Shown one piece after another: positions 16,109 to 24,341 of a DNA stretch of 47,853 nt. Source of the DNA: Alphaproteobacteria bacterium UBA6187. GTDB lineage: Bacteria > Pseudomonadota > Alphaproteobacteria > Rickettsiales > UBA6187. Position numbers and translations under genes: made by a program. The stretch spans positions 1-47,853 of the forward strand of contig DITJ01000092.1 of assembly GCA_002422795.1 (NCBI GenBank), read 5' to 3'. How positions within the stretch are numbered: position 1 is the first letter of the stretch; every line of letters starts with the position of its first letter. The notes under the pieces are model-generated. The model was given only the letters and a program-made list of their open reading frames with translations. It was not told the DNA's origin and ran no database searches.

Positions 16109-17041
16109 ATGCAACTTATCCCTTCAAATACAAAAATAGATTTCCTTGGAAAAAAATGGCTGGCTTTCAGTTTTTCCGGCGCGTTAATGATACTTACAGT
16201 GGTGTTGCTTTTCACGCGAGGGCTTAATTTTGGTATAGATTTTACCGGTGGCATCCTTATTGAAGCTGAATTCCAATCCGCTCCTGATATATCGGAAATG
16301 CGCCTTGTACTAAAGGAAACCGGTATCGGCGATGTATCATTGCAAACTTTCGGCAAGCCTACTAATGTTATGATAAGGATAGGTCAGGCTGCCGTGGAAG
16401 AAAGCGCACGCGGAAAAATAGTAGATATAGTAAAATCTAAGATAGAAGAAAATATCAGCAAAGATGTTGAATATAGAAGGGTGGATTATGTTGGTCCTAA
16501 AGTGGGAAGCGAATTAATAAAGGGTGGAATTATTGCCCTGCTGCTATCTTTTGCATCAATTATGTGCTATATATGGTTCAGGTTCGAGTGGCAATATGGT
16601 CTTGGCGGCATTCTTGCTCTTATCCACGATGCGTGGCTTACAATAGGCTTTTTCAGCCTTTTCCAGCTTGAATTTAACCTTTCTTCCATTGCGGCAATTT
16701 TAACTATTATCGGATATTCAATAAACGACTCCGTAGTAATTTATGACCGTATCCGTGAAAATTTACGCAAATTTAAGAAAATGCCGATGGCTGAACTTTT
16801 AAATACAAGTATAAACGACACTTTAAGCCGTACCATATTAACCGTTTCAACCGTGCTTGTAGCAATACTAACTTTAATACTTGTCGGAGGAGAAGTGCTG
16901 AAAAGCTTTAGTCTTGCCACTTTCTTCGGTATATTGATAGGTACTTATTCATCCGTATATATATCAGCGCCTATCTTGATTTTCTTTAATTTACGCCGTG
17001 ATGGCGGCGAGCCTGCGAATGCCACTTCCAGTTCGAAATAG
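16109..17041 (+). CDS. secF: Protein translocase subunit SecF
   Basis: Inner-membrane component of SecDF, which uses the proton motive force to finish protein export. The 310-aa protein has the SecF N-terminus (FLGKKWLAFSFSGALMILTVV), the conserved GLNFGIDFTGGILIE after helix 1, the VGPKVGSELIKGG segment, and a C-terminal bundle containing GYSINDSVVIYDRIREN. SecD and YajC, usually adjacent, are absent from this window. Confidence 0.96.
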   Translation: MQLIPSNTKIDFLGKKWLAFSFSGALMILTVVLLFTRGLNFGIDFTGGILIEAEFQSAPDISEMRLVLKETGIGDVSLQTFGKPTNVMIRIGQAAVEESARGKIVDIVKSKIEENISKDVEYRRVDYVGPKVGSELIKGGIIALLLSFASIMCYIWFRFEWQYGLGGILALIHDAWLTIGFFSLFQLEFNLSSIAAILTIIGYSINDSVVIYDRIRENLRKFKKMPMAELLNTSINDTLSRTILTVSTVLVAILTLILVGGEVLKSFSLATFFGILIGTYSSVYISAPILIFFNLRRDGGEPANATSSSK

Positions 17042-17073
17042 GGTTCTAGCTTGAATAAAATTGAAGAATAGTG

Positions 17074-17194
17074 GAATATGGCACGTTTCCCCGCGCAGGC
17101 GGGGATCCAGCCTTAATTATATGACTATAAAATGGACTTGCTAAATTATTGCAGCACTGGATCCCCGCCTGCGCGGGGACACGTGCCATATTCG
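17074..17194. repeat. GGATCCCCGCCTGCGCGGGG-type intergenic palindrome
   Basis: Inverted arms GAATATGGCACGT... (17074 onward, with CCCCGCGCAGGCGGGGATCC) and ...ACACGTGCCATATTC (to 17194). Each arm is itself a CCCCGC/GCGGGG hairpin. A related palindrome is split in the nested stack at 27.8-28.3 kb. It fills most of the spacer between secF and ribF. Confidence 0.85.
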
Positions 17195-17241
17195 CAGCCC
17201 TACGCATATTGATGTTTAGGTGAAGAAATGGAATTGGTAAA

Positions 17242-18168
17242 ATGAAAATAATACGGGATTATAATAATTGCCCAACTATCTGCAAAGGCAGCGTTATTGC
17301 CTTGGGTAATTTTGATGGGGTGCATAAAGGTCATCTTGCTGTAATAGAAAAAGCCCGTGAAATCGCTGCAAAAGAAGGGTTGAAAAGCTCAGTGCTTACA
17401 TTCGAGCCGCACCCTTTAAATATTTTAAAAGCTGATATAAAACCCTTTCGCCTAACCACCGAAGAGCAAAAAACCAGCATCATCCAAAGCCGCGGCATCC
17501 ATAATTTATTTATTATAAATTTTGATAAGGAATTTTCCGAAATAAAAGCCGGTGAATTTATCGAAGAGATACTGGTAAATAAATTACAAGCCGCCCATAT
17601 TGTAACTGGTGAAGATTTCATTTTCGGGCATAAACGCGAAGGCAACAGGAAGATGCTTAGCAAGGCCGCTAAAAAACATAAGTTCGGCTATACCAGAGTG
17701 CGCCCGGTTGGGGATAAAGCTTGCGTTTTTTCCTCCAGCCTTATCCGCAAAAGCCTGCAGGAAGCTGATTTACTTTCAGCCGCCCAAATGCTGGGAAGGA
17801 ACTTTTTCATTGCAGGAACCGTGCAGGAAGGCAATAAAAAAGGTCGTGAACTGGGCTTTCCCACAATTAATATTCCACTTTGCGAATATATCCGCCCGGC
17901 TTATGGTGTATATGCCGTTAAAATATATATAGAAAACAGACCGGGATGGCTTTATGGCGCTGCAAATATTGGTGTAAAACCAACTTTAGGCGGCACAGAA
18001 GAATTACTGGAAGTGCATATTTTTGATTTTTCTGAAAATATATATGGGCATAACGTAGAGGTTGAGCTAATAGAATATATAAGACCCGAAAGGAAATTCA
18101 TGAACTTGGATGAGCTTAAAAGCCAGATAGCGGAAGACTGCGTAAAAATAAGGGAAATATTTGAGTGA
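17242..18168 (+). CDS. ribF: Bifunctional riboflavin kinase / FAD synthetase
   Basis: Makes FMN and FAD from riboflavin and ATP. The N-terminal adenylyltransferase domain has ALGNFDGVHKGHLAVI (HxGH-type nucleotide site, about 21-36) and the SSSLIRKSLQEAD segment. The C-terminal flavokinase domain has GRELGFPTINIPL (about 198-210) and PAYGVYAVK. Length 308 aa is normal. Its stop overlaps the lspA GTG start by 4 bp; the ribF-lspA order is common in Gram-negative bacteria (with or without ileS between). Confidence 0.96.
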   Translation: MKIIRDYNNCPTICKGSVIALGNFDGVHKGHLAVIEKAREIAAKEGLKSSVLTFEPHPLNILKADIKPFRLTTEEQKTSIIQSRGIHNLFIINFDKEFSEIKAGEFIEEILVNKLQAAHIVTGEDFIFGHKREGNRKMLSKAAKKHKFGYTRVRPVGDKACVFSSSLIRKSLQEADLLSAAQMLGRNFFIAGTVQEGNKKGRELGFPTINIPLCEYIRPAYGVYAVKIYIENRPGWLYGAANIGVKPTLGGTEELLEVHIFDFSENIYGHNVEVELIEYIRPERKFMNLDELKSQIAEDCVKIREIFE

Positions 18169-18653
18169 AAAACTTTATAATTGGAACAATAATTGCCGCA
18201 ATAATAGCGATTCTCGATCAGCTAAGCAAAAATTATGTCTTTGCAATGCTGATGAAAACTGAAAACAATGAAATGAAATTATTACCATTTTTCAATCTGG
18301 TGGTGGTGCATAATTATGGCATAAGTTTCGGTATGTTTAACGATATATCTTACGGGCCACTTATATTATCAGCAATCGCCATTATAATAACACTAATGTT
18401 ACTTATATGGATGTGGAGGGAGAAGAAACTTTATTTAATTATCGCACTGGGCTTGATAATTGGCGGTGCGGTTGGTAATATAATTGACCGGGTACTTTAT
18501 GGAGCGGTAGCAGATTTTCTGGATTTCCATATAAGTGGGTATCATTGGCCGGCATTTAACCTGGCAGACAGCGCAGTTTTCATAGGCGTTGCAATGATAT
18601 TGCTTGAAAGTTTTTTCACAGGTAAGGGAGATAAAAATGCAAAAATTAATTAA
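18165..18653 (+). CDS. lspA: Lipoprotein signal peptidase (signal peptidase II)
   Basis: Aspartyl protease cleaving signal peptides of diacylglyceryl-prolipoproteins. Four membrane helices in 162 aa. The catalytic aspartates are Asp117 (GAVADFLDFH) and Asp135 (FNLADSAVF); the GNIIDR motif precedes the first. The start is GTG at 18165, overlapping the ribF stop. The downstream gene encodes a lipoprotein and overlaps lspA by 17 bp. Confidence 0.96.
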   Translation: MKNFIIGTIIAAIIAILDQLSKNYVFAMLMKTENNEMKLLPFFNLVVVHNYGISFGMFNDISYGPLILSAIAIIITLMLLIWMWREKKLYLIIALGLIIGGAVGNIIDRVLYGAVADFLDFHISGYHWPAFNLADSAVFIGVAMILLESFFTGKGDKNAKIN

Positions 18654-19209
18654 CAAGACCGCTCTAGGATTAACACTACTTGCAGTTGCGGCATGTTCCG
18701 GTGGCAATGTTCGGGAGTCTATAGGCCTGAAAAAGAATGCACCGGATGAATTCAGGGTTTTATCTAATGCGCCACTTGCAATGCCGCCGGAATTCACCTT
18801 GCGCCCACCTATGCCTGGCGCAAAAAGGCCGCAGGAAACAAACCTGGAACAACAGGCGAGAGATGTATTGTTTAATTCTTCCGCGCAATCTAACGCGGCT
18901 GGCGTATCAAAAAGCGAATCTATTTTTCTTTCAAGGGCAGATGCACAAAGCGCAAACTCTGAAATAAAGCATCTACTTGAGCAAGAGGAAGTTGCCGCAA
19001 CAACTGTTGAAAAGAAAAAGGGTTTCTTTGATAAAGTGGCCTCTTTCGCCAATATTAAAGGTGATAAAGCGGATCCTGTAGTAAGTTCTGCAAAAGAAAA
19101 AGACCGTATCGCTGAAAATAAAAAAGAAGGCAAACCTGCAAATGAAGGCGAAGTTGAATCTGTACAACCATCTTCCGGCGGCTTGCTTAATAAAGTATTT
19201 GGATATTAA
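18637..19209 (+). CDS. DUF3035 family lipoprotein
   Basis: The ATG at 18637 is chosen over the upstream in-frame ATG because AAGGGAG sits 7 nt before it and the product then begins with a canonical lipoprotein signal (MQKLINKTALGLTLLAVAAC, lipid-modified Cys20). The mature part has the DUF3035 core (KNAPDEFRVLSNAPLAMPPEFTLRPP) seen in Alphaproteobacteria, followed by an Ala/Glu/Lys-rich region. Function unknown. DUF3035 genes are often next to lspA and an M16 peptidase, as here, which suggests a role in envelope protein handling. Confidence 0.9.
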   Translation: MQKLINKTALGLTLLAVAACSGGNVRESIGLKKNAPDEFRVLSNAPLAMPPEFTLRPPMPGAKRPQETNLEQQARDVLFNSSAQSNAAGVSKSESIFLSRADAQSANSEIKHLLEQEEVAATTVEKKKGFFDKVASFANIKGDKADPVVSSAKEKDRIAENKKEGKPANEGEVESVQPSSGGLLNKVFGY

Positions 19210-19300
19210 AGTTAGGGATTGGGAATTAGGGATTAGGGAAGGCTGGGCATAACCCAATCCCAAATCCCAAATCCCACACCCTAACCACTAACCACTAACT
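19209..19300. repeat. Word-array palindrome downstream of the DUF3035 gene
   Basis: Left words GTTAGGGATTGGGAATTAGG (from 19211) face CCCAATCCCAAATCCCAAATC and CACACCCTAACC (19253-19285). A CTAACCACTAACCACTAACT tail follows. It fills the 100-bp spacer before the amidotransferase-like gene. Confidence 0.8.
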
Positions 19301-19310
19301 CCTGATTACC

Positions 19311-20030
19311 ATGCGCCCAATTATTGGCATTACACTAGACTGGGAAGAACAAGGCACCTTTTCCAAAAGGCCATATTATGCCTTAAGGGAAAGTTATTTC
19401 GATATAATTTATAAAGCGGGCGGCCTACCGCTTGCCATTCCTTATATACATGACGCAATTGATGATTATTTGGAGCGAATCGGCGGCTTAGTAGTGCCGG
19501 GCGGGGATTTTGCCTTTAAAAAGGACTGGTATGTAAACCCCGATGAGGATAAGCCTTATCCACCTTCCAAACGACTGGAATTTGATATTGCTATAATCAA
19601 AAAAGCCCTGGATAAAAACATGCCACTGCTTGGCATATGTGCAGGAATGCAAATTATGGGAGCCTCCCTTGGGGCAAAAATGACTCCCAATGTGAATAAA
19701 TATTTAAGCACCTCTATAGACCACAGAAGCGCGCAGCCGGAACAATTCGCCCATGAAGTAAAAGTAAATAAAGATTCCTTATTATATAAAATCACTGGCA
19801 AAGAAAATTTTCCTGTAAATACAGCGCATTCTGAAGCAATAGTAGAGCTTTCCGAAAAGCTTCTGGTAAGCGGCATTGCGGAAGATGGCGCAATTGAAGC
19901 AATAGAAGTAAGAAATAAAGAATTCGCAATTGGTGTACAGTGGCACCCGGAATTCTTCATTACAGATAATAGCGACCCAAGCTTTTTAATTGTTAAAGCC
20001 CTGGTGGAAAAAGCAAAGGAGAAGCTATGA
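19311..20030 (+). CDS. Class I glutamine-amidotransferase-like hydrolase (peptidase C26, PuuD-like)
   Basis: Likely hydrolyses gamma-glutamyl bonds, as gamma-glutamyl-GABA hydrolase does. A Cys-His-Glu triad is visible: Cys110 in LLGICAGMQIMGAS, and His212/Glu214 in GVQWHPEFF. The N-terminal PIIGITLDWEE and LVVPGGDF (PGG oxyanion region) match the C26 family. Length 239 aa, cytosolic. It overlaps the M16 peptidase gene by 4 bp. The exact substrate (gamma-Glu-GABA or another gamma-glutamyl compound) cannot be read from sequence. Confidence 0.9.
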   Translation: MRPIIGITLDWEEQGTFSKRPYYALRESYFDIIYKAGGLPLAIPYIHDAIDDYLERIGGLVVPGGDFAFKKDWYVNPDEDKPYPPSKRLEFDIAIIKKALDKNMPLLGICAGMQIMGASLGAKMTPNVNKYLSTSIDHRSAQPEQFAHEVKVNKDSLLYKITGKENFPVNTAHSEAIVELSEKLLVSGIAEDGAIEAIEVRNKEFAIGVQWHPEFFITDNSDPSFLIVKALVEKAKEKL

Positions 20031-21391
20031 AGATTTTACTGCTGGTATTATTGCTTTTTCCCTTCCTTGCCAATGCGGATGGAGTAACAAAAGCTGAAAC
20101 CTTTACATTAAAGAACGGCATGGAAGTGGTGGTAATCCCTAACACCAAAATGCCGGTAATATCGCATATGGTGTGGTATAAAATCGGCGCTGCGGATGAG
20201 CAACTTGGCAAAAGCGGCATTGCCCATTTCCTTGAGCATTTAATGTTTAAGGCTACAAAGAATTATAAAGCCGGAGAATTTTCCCAAATAATCGCCAAAA
20301 CAGGCGGTAACGACAACGCCTTTACCAACAGCGACTACACCGCTTATTACCAGAATATCCCGAAAGAAGCGCTGGCAACAGCTATGGAGCTGGAATCAGA
20401 CCGTATGCAGAATATTCTTTTTGATGAAAAAGAAGTGTTAAAAGAGCGTGATGTAATATTAGAAGAGCGCCGCATGCGCATTGATAACAGCCCGCGCTCC
20501 TTGCTTGCAGAACAAATGAGGGCAACTTTATTTTTAAATCATCCATATATGCGTCCTATAATAGGCTGGTATCACGAAATAGCAAACCTTACCGTGGAAG
20601 ATGCCAAAGCCTGGTATAAGAATTATTATAACCCTGCCAATGCCATATTGGTAGTTTCCGGTGATATAACCGCAAATGAATTAAAGCCGTTGGCCGAGAA
20701 ATATTATGGCAAAATACCTGCAGGCAGTAAAGCCATACGCAATAATTTTATAACGGAACCTAAGCACGTTGCCGCACGCAAAATAGAATTCAAAGATAGC
20801 CAGGTTAAAAAACCGGAAGTAAGCCGTTACTACCTTGCCCCAAGCATTATTTACGGCAAAAAAGAACATGCATACGCACTTGCTGTACTATCTTACATAT
20901 TAGGCGCCAGCGATACCAGCATGATGTACCAGGATATGGTAGTAAAAAACAAAAAAGCTGTAAGCGCGGGCAGTTATTATGATGATTTGAATATGGGGCC
21001 ATCTAAATTTATATTAAGCGCCACACCTGCCGATGGTGTTAGCCTGGCACAAATTGAGGCTGCATTTGATGCCAATATTAATAAAGTCCTTGAACATGGG
21101 GTGGATGAGGCCGATCTTATCCGCGCCAAAAAAGCTATTGTGGCCGCATCTATTTATGCCAGGGAAGACCTTAAGAACCTTGCCAATATGTATGGCGCTG
21201 CCGCCGCGCTTGGTCTTGGCGCGGAATATGTTGAAAATTGGGATAATAATATAAACAAGGTTTCACGCGAAGAAGTGCAGGCTGCTGCTAAAGAAGTTTT
21301 CAATTCAAAAAGCTCAGTAACGGGATATTTACTACCTGAGGAAAACAGCAAAGCCGCTGCCGCCCGTCACAAAGTTGGAAAAACAAAGTAA
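20027..21391 (+). CDS. M16 family zinc metallopeptidase, exported
   Basis: Processing-peptidase-like protease of the pitrilysin family. A signal peptide (MKILLLVLLLFPFLANA) precedes the inverted zinc motif HFLEH (residues 67-71). The supporting KERDVILEERRMRIDNSP segment carries the distal Glu region. Length 454 aa is that of a single M16 subunit. Alphaproteobacteria often encode two M16 proteins in tandem, an active one and an inactive partner; no second copy follows here. Confidence 0.93.
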   Translation: MKILLLVLLLFPFLANADGVTKAETFTLKNGMEVVVIPNTKMPVISHMVWYKIGAADEQLGKSGIAHFLEHLMFKATKNYKAGEFSQIIAKTGGNDNAFTNSDYTAYYQNIPKEALATAMELESDRMQNILFDEKEVLKERDVILEERRMRIDNSPRSLLAEQMRATLFLNHPYMRPIIGWYHEIANLTVEDAKAWYKNYYNPANAILVVSGDITANELKPLAEKYYGKIPAGSKAIRNNFITEPKHVAARKIEFKDSQVKKPEVSRYYLAPSIIYGKKEHAYALAVLSYILGASDTSMMYQDMVVKNKKAVSAGSYYDDLNMGPSKFILSATPADGVSLAQIEAAFDANINKVLEHGVDEADLIRAKKAIVAASIYAREDLKNLANMYGAAAALGLGAEYVENWDNNINKVSREEVQAAAKEVFNSKSSVTGYLLPEENSKAAAARHKVGKTK

Positions 21392-21910
21392 AGCGCCCAT
21401 CCTATTTATCACCCGCTTAGCAGGAAAGGCCGCTGAACAAGCAACCCGCTTTGCTCTTTAATCTCCATAGAAGCAATAATAGAGGGGCCATAATTACGCA
21501 AACATCTGGCTTCATAAGCATAAGAATGCTTTGCATAAAGCCGATCATAATTAACTCAAATCTGGCCAGAGTACGTATAATACAGCCCCATCCATTGACA
21601 TAAGCCAGTAAAGAATCCTTTCGAAAACCAGATGGCATTATGTACAAAACCTACATTATCCTAGGCTATATAAAGCTTCTATACATAAAAAATGAAGAAA
21701 AATAAGCGATATATACCCACCGAATTTCAAGCCCTTATGTTGTTTCCCATATAATGCCGATAACATTATTTGGGAAATGGGGGTTGCACCACGCTATTTT
21801 TTCTGATAGCATTTTCCTCAGTAGCAAGCGATTCCTTCCAATTCACAATAAATATAAGTTACAGAAGGGACCTGCTAAAGTTTAATTTTATACATCACAG
21901 GAGGCCAGAC
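21392..21910. other. Long leader/intergenic region upstream of the RTX glycosidase
   Basis: A 519-bp gap. The plus-strand glycosidase frame stays open back to 21770, but a strong Shine-Dalgarno places its start at 21911. A minus-strand 76-codon ORF at 21417-21647 has no recognisable similarity. A TATAAT at 21576-21581 and a TTGACA at 21595-21600 are visible but not correctly spaced partners. I see no clear gene; it may contain decayed coding sequence. Confidence 0.5.
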
Positions 21911-23965
21911 ATGGCTAGCAATACACTCGCATATCTATATCAATTACAAGGTGCTAATAATTATTCAGCCTTATCTTCAACCAATTTTAAAGTTGCGGTT
22001 GTCGATGACGATTCATCAGGACTCACCTCCTCGCAGATCAGCGCCCTTGAAGGGCAGGGAAAAATGGTATTCTCATATTTAAGCGTTGGACAGGCGGAGC
22101 CATGGAGAAGCTACTGGGACCCTAATGCCAGCTATATACTAGGGCAAGATCCGTTATGGGGCAGTTACTTCGTGAAATTCTGGGACCCAACCTGGCAGAA
22201 CCTTACTATCGGCAGGGCAGTTGCCATGGCGAAAGAAGGTTATGGCGGCGTTGTTCTGGATGTTGTAGACGTCTATAATTATAGCCAGGTTTATAGCGCC
22301 GCTGGCGGCCAGGCAAAGGCGCGCACCGACATGATAAGCTTCATAAGCAAGCTTTCTGATGCAGTTAAAGCTGTTAATCCCAATTTTAACGTTATCACTA
22401 ATAATGGTATGGATTTAGCAACCACTAATGCTAGCGCTTCAGGCCCGCTCAACACTGCTTATTTAAATAAAATTGATGGTATTAATGCCGAAAGTACATT
22501 TTATCTATCAGATAATTCCATACCTAGCTGGAGTTCGTCAAACCTTGCATACATAAAGAATTTCACTGCGGCTGGCAAAGTTGTATTTTCAATAGATTAT
22601 CCATCTAGTGAATCCGCACAGTTGGCTTATATTGATAAAGCTCTCGCTAACGGGTTTATCCCGTTTATAGGTAATACAGCGTTAAGTCAGGTAGACTCTA
22701 CAAATTACCAGATACTCGATAGGCTTCCATCTAATGCATATAATTCATTATTAGATAGTGGCTCGTCTGCACCAGCGCCAACACCTAGCCCAACACCTAC
22801 GCCTACGCCTACCCCAACTCCGGCGCCTTCAACAGGTTCGGATAATGTAATAAATGGCACATCGGGTAATGATACTATTAATGGCCTTGCTACCCGCGAC
22901 CTTATTTATGCAGGCGCAGGCAATGATATTATCAACGCTAATGGCGGTATCAATTATATAGAAGGTGGAGACGGTAATGATACCATCAAAGGCGGCAATG
23001 ATGCTGACTATATGTTCGGTGGCAATGGCGATGATAAATTAATCGGTGGTGCTGGCTCGGATGGTTATACTGGCGGTGCCGGTAATGATACATTCGTATT
23101 TTACAAAGGCAGCGGCAATGATTATGTGAATGACTTTCAGGGTGCAGGCAGCGCTACAGGTGATATAATACAGATTGCTTCGGATATTTACTCTACTACT
23201 GCGCAAATTCTAAGCAATATTACTTATAGTGGCGGCAATGCGACAATAAAGCTTGATGGAACCAATACCATTACAGTTGCTGGAGTTTCAGGCGGGCTTA
23301 CTGCTGCGGATTTCCAGATAATTGATCCTGCAAGCGGCGCTCCTGTTGGCACATCACCAACTCCTACACCTACACCAACTCCGACGCCTACCCCGGTTCC
23401 AACTCCAACACCGACACCAGCGCCATCGGGAGGAACATCATCCGGGGTAACTTCTTCCACCTCGTCAAATGGTGATAATGTAATGAAAGGCACATCTGGT
23501 AATGATACTATTAACGGCCTTGCTACCCGCGACCTTATTTATGGAAATGCGGGTAATGATACAATCTATGGTAATGGTGGTATTAATTATATTGAAGGCG
23601 GTGATGGAAATGATGTTATCAATGGCGGCGCTTCAACCGACTATTTATTCGGTGGCAAAGGTAATGATACATTAATCGGCGGCGCTGGTAGTGACGGCCT
23701 TACAGGAAATGCCGGAGCAGATAAATTTGTATTTATGAAAGGCGCTGGCAATGATTGGCTGAACGACTTCCATATGCATACTTATGCTTCTGCCGAAAGG
23801 GATGTCATCCAAATTTCGTCCGATATTTATTCTACTACAGCGCAAGTGCTCAGCAATATAACTTATAGCGGCGGCAATGCGGTAATACATCTGGATGGGG
23901 ATAACACGGTAACACTCGCAGGGGTTTCCAGCGGGCTTAATGCTACCGATTTCCAGATTGTATAG
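21911..23965 (+). CDS. GH114-type polygalactosaminidase-like enzyme with two RTX modules (type I secretion substrate)
   Basis: A 684-aa secreted glycosidase candidate. Residues 1-275 match the GH114 endo-alpha-1,4-polygalactosaminidase fold: YLSVGQAEPWRSYW, FWDPTWQ, GGVVLDVVDVYNY (Asp117/Asp120) and GINAEST (Glu194), the likely acid residues. Then come a Pro-Thr linker (about 286-307), an RTX module with GGxGxDxxx calcium repeats (about 311-475), a second Pro-Thr linker, and a second near-identical RTX module to the C-terminus. There is no N-terminal signal, as expected for a C-terminally targeted type I substrate. A strong AGGAGG lies 6-7 nt before ATG 21911. The ABC exporter and adaptor genes follow. 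The natural polymer target is unknown. Confidence 0.88.
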   Translation: MASNTLAYLYQLQGANNYSALSSTNFKVAVVDDDSSGLTSSQISALEGQGKMVFSYLSVGQAEPWRSYWDPNASYILGQDPLWGSYFVKFWDPTWQNLTIGRAVAMAKEGYGGVVLDVVDVYNYSQVYSAAGGQAKARTDMISFISKLSDAVKAVNPNFNVITNNGMDLATTNASASGPLNTAYLNKIDGINAESTFYLSDNSIPSWSSSNLAYIKNFTAAGKVVFSIDYPSSESAQLAYIDKALANGFIPFIGNTALSQVDSTNYQILDRLPSNAYNSLLDSGSSAPAPTPSPTPTPTPTPTPAPSTGSDNVINGTSGNDTINGLATRDLIYAGAGNDIINANGGINYIEGGDGNDTIKGGNDADYMFGGNGDDKLIGGAGSDGYTGGAGNDTFVFYKGSGNDYVNDFQGAGSATGDIIQIASDIYSTTAQILSNITYSGGNATIKLDGTNTITVAGVSGGLTAADFQIIDPASGAPVGTSPTPTPTPTPTPTPVPTPTPTPAPSGGTSSGVTSSTSSNGDNVMKGTSGNDTINGLATRDLIYGNAGNDTIYGNGGINYIEGGDGNDVINGGASTDYLFGGKGNDTLIGGAGSDGLTGNAGADKFVFMKGAGNDWLNDFHMHTYASAERDVIQISSDIYSTTAQVLSNITYSGGNAVIHLDGDNTVTLAGVSSGLNATDFQIV
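22846..23965 (+). repeat. Tandem duplication of an RTX module within the GH114 gene
   Basis: DNA from about 22846 to 23340 recurs at about 23472-23965 with an offset near 630 bp. For example CTTGCTACCCGCGACCTTAT and GCAATATTACTTATAGTGGC-type stretches appear in both. The linkers before each copy are also repeated Pro-Thr codons (CCTACACCTACACC). Confidence 0.85.
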
Positions 23966-23974
23966 CAACGTGCC

Positions 23975-24061
23975 GTCATTCCAGAAGCTAGGGAGGCTTC
24001 TAATGAAACAGGCTTCTTTAGCCGTTTTCATTAGTTAGCCGAACTTGCTATCTGGAATGAC
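23975..24061. repeat. GTCATTCCAGA palindrome, copy 1 (87 bp)
   Basis: Ends GTCATTCCAGA and TCTGGAATGAC are perfect inverted repeats. An inner stem CTAATGAAA/TTTCATTAG encloses the loop core CAGGCTTCTTTAGCCG. A second copy starts at 36856. It lies 9 bp after the glycosidase stop codon, ahead of the terminator. Confidence 0.88.
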
Positions 24062-24096
24062 AGGCCTTATGAACAACGATACTCCTCCCAGAGTAG

Positions 24097-24145
24097 CGCC
24101 TGGCGATATAAGATGTACTTTAATTGCCAGGCGTTTTTTATTTTT
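24097..24145 (+). terminator. Rho-independent terminator after the RTX glycosidase
   Basis: An 8-bp stem CGCCTGGC/GCCAGGCG (24097-24104 with 24126-24133) followed by TTTTTTATTTTT. It separates the abundant secreted substrate from the exporter genes, which may then depend on read-through or their own promoter. Confidence 0.8.
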
Positions 24146-24242
24146 CCGTCATTCCCTATAGTTTTTTCTTCAAAAACTATAGGGAATCCAGTTTTAAGAT
24201 GGATGGCCCTATAGTTTGCAAGTGCAAACTCGGGCCATGACG
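24146..24242. repeat. CCGTCAT...ATGACG intergenic palindrome with a 15-bp hairpin
   Basis: TTCCCTATAGTTTTT (24152-24166) and its exact complement (24172-24186) form a 15-bp stem with a 5-nt loop. A second TATAGTTTGC hairpin follows, and the element closes with GGGCCATGACG. It is of the same general class as the other GTCATTCC repeats here. Confidence 0.75.
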
Positions 24243-24341
24243 AAACGCAGAATTCTTCGTCCGAAACAAGTGCACTATATCTGTATACCCACTCCCTGAG
24301 AGTAGGAGGATTTCTTAAAATCACAAACAAACAGAAAAACC

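Larger units (their letters stand above)
23966..24341. other. Spacer between secreted enzyme and exporter genes
   Basis: This 376-bp spacer holds palindrome copy 1 (23975-24061), the terminator (24097-24145) and the CCGTCAT palindrome (24146-24242). No separate gene is supported. A promoter for the exporter is expected in 24243-24341 but none is convincing. Confidence 0.6.

Noticed and set aside
18435..19133. 232-codon minus-strand ORF opposite lspA and the DUF3035 gene
   Set aside because: Shadow of two well-supported plus-strand genes; no family features.
21417..21647. 76-codon minus-strand ORF, MYIMPSGFRKDSLL...
   Set aside because: No recognisable similarity, no clear ribosome site, and hydrophobicity looks like a shifted reading of other sequence. 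It might be decayed coding DNA but cannot be supported as a gene.
21770..21910. 47-codon N-terminal extension of the GH114 gene
   Set aside because: In frame, but there is no ribosome site at 21770, its composition is unlike the mature protein, and a strong AGGAGG precedes ATG 21911.
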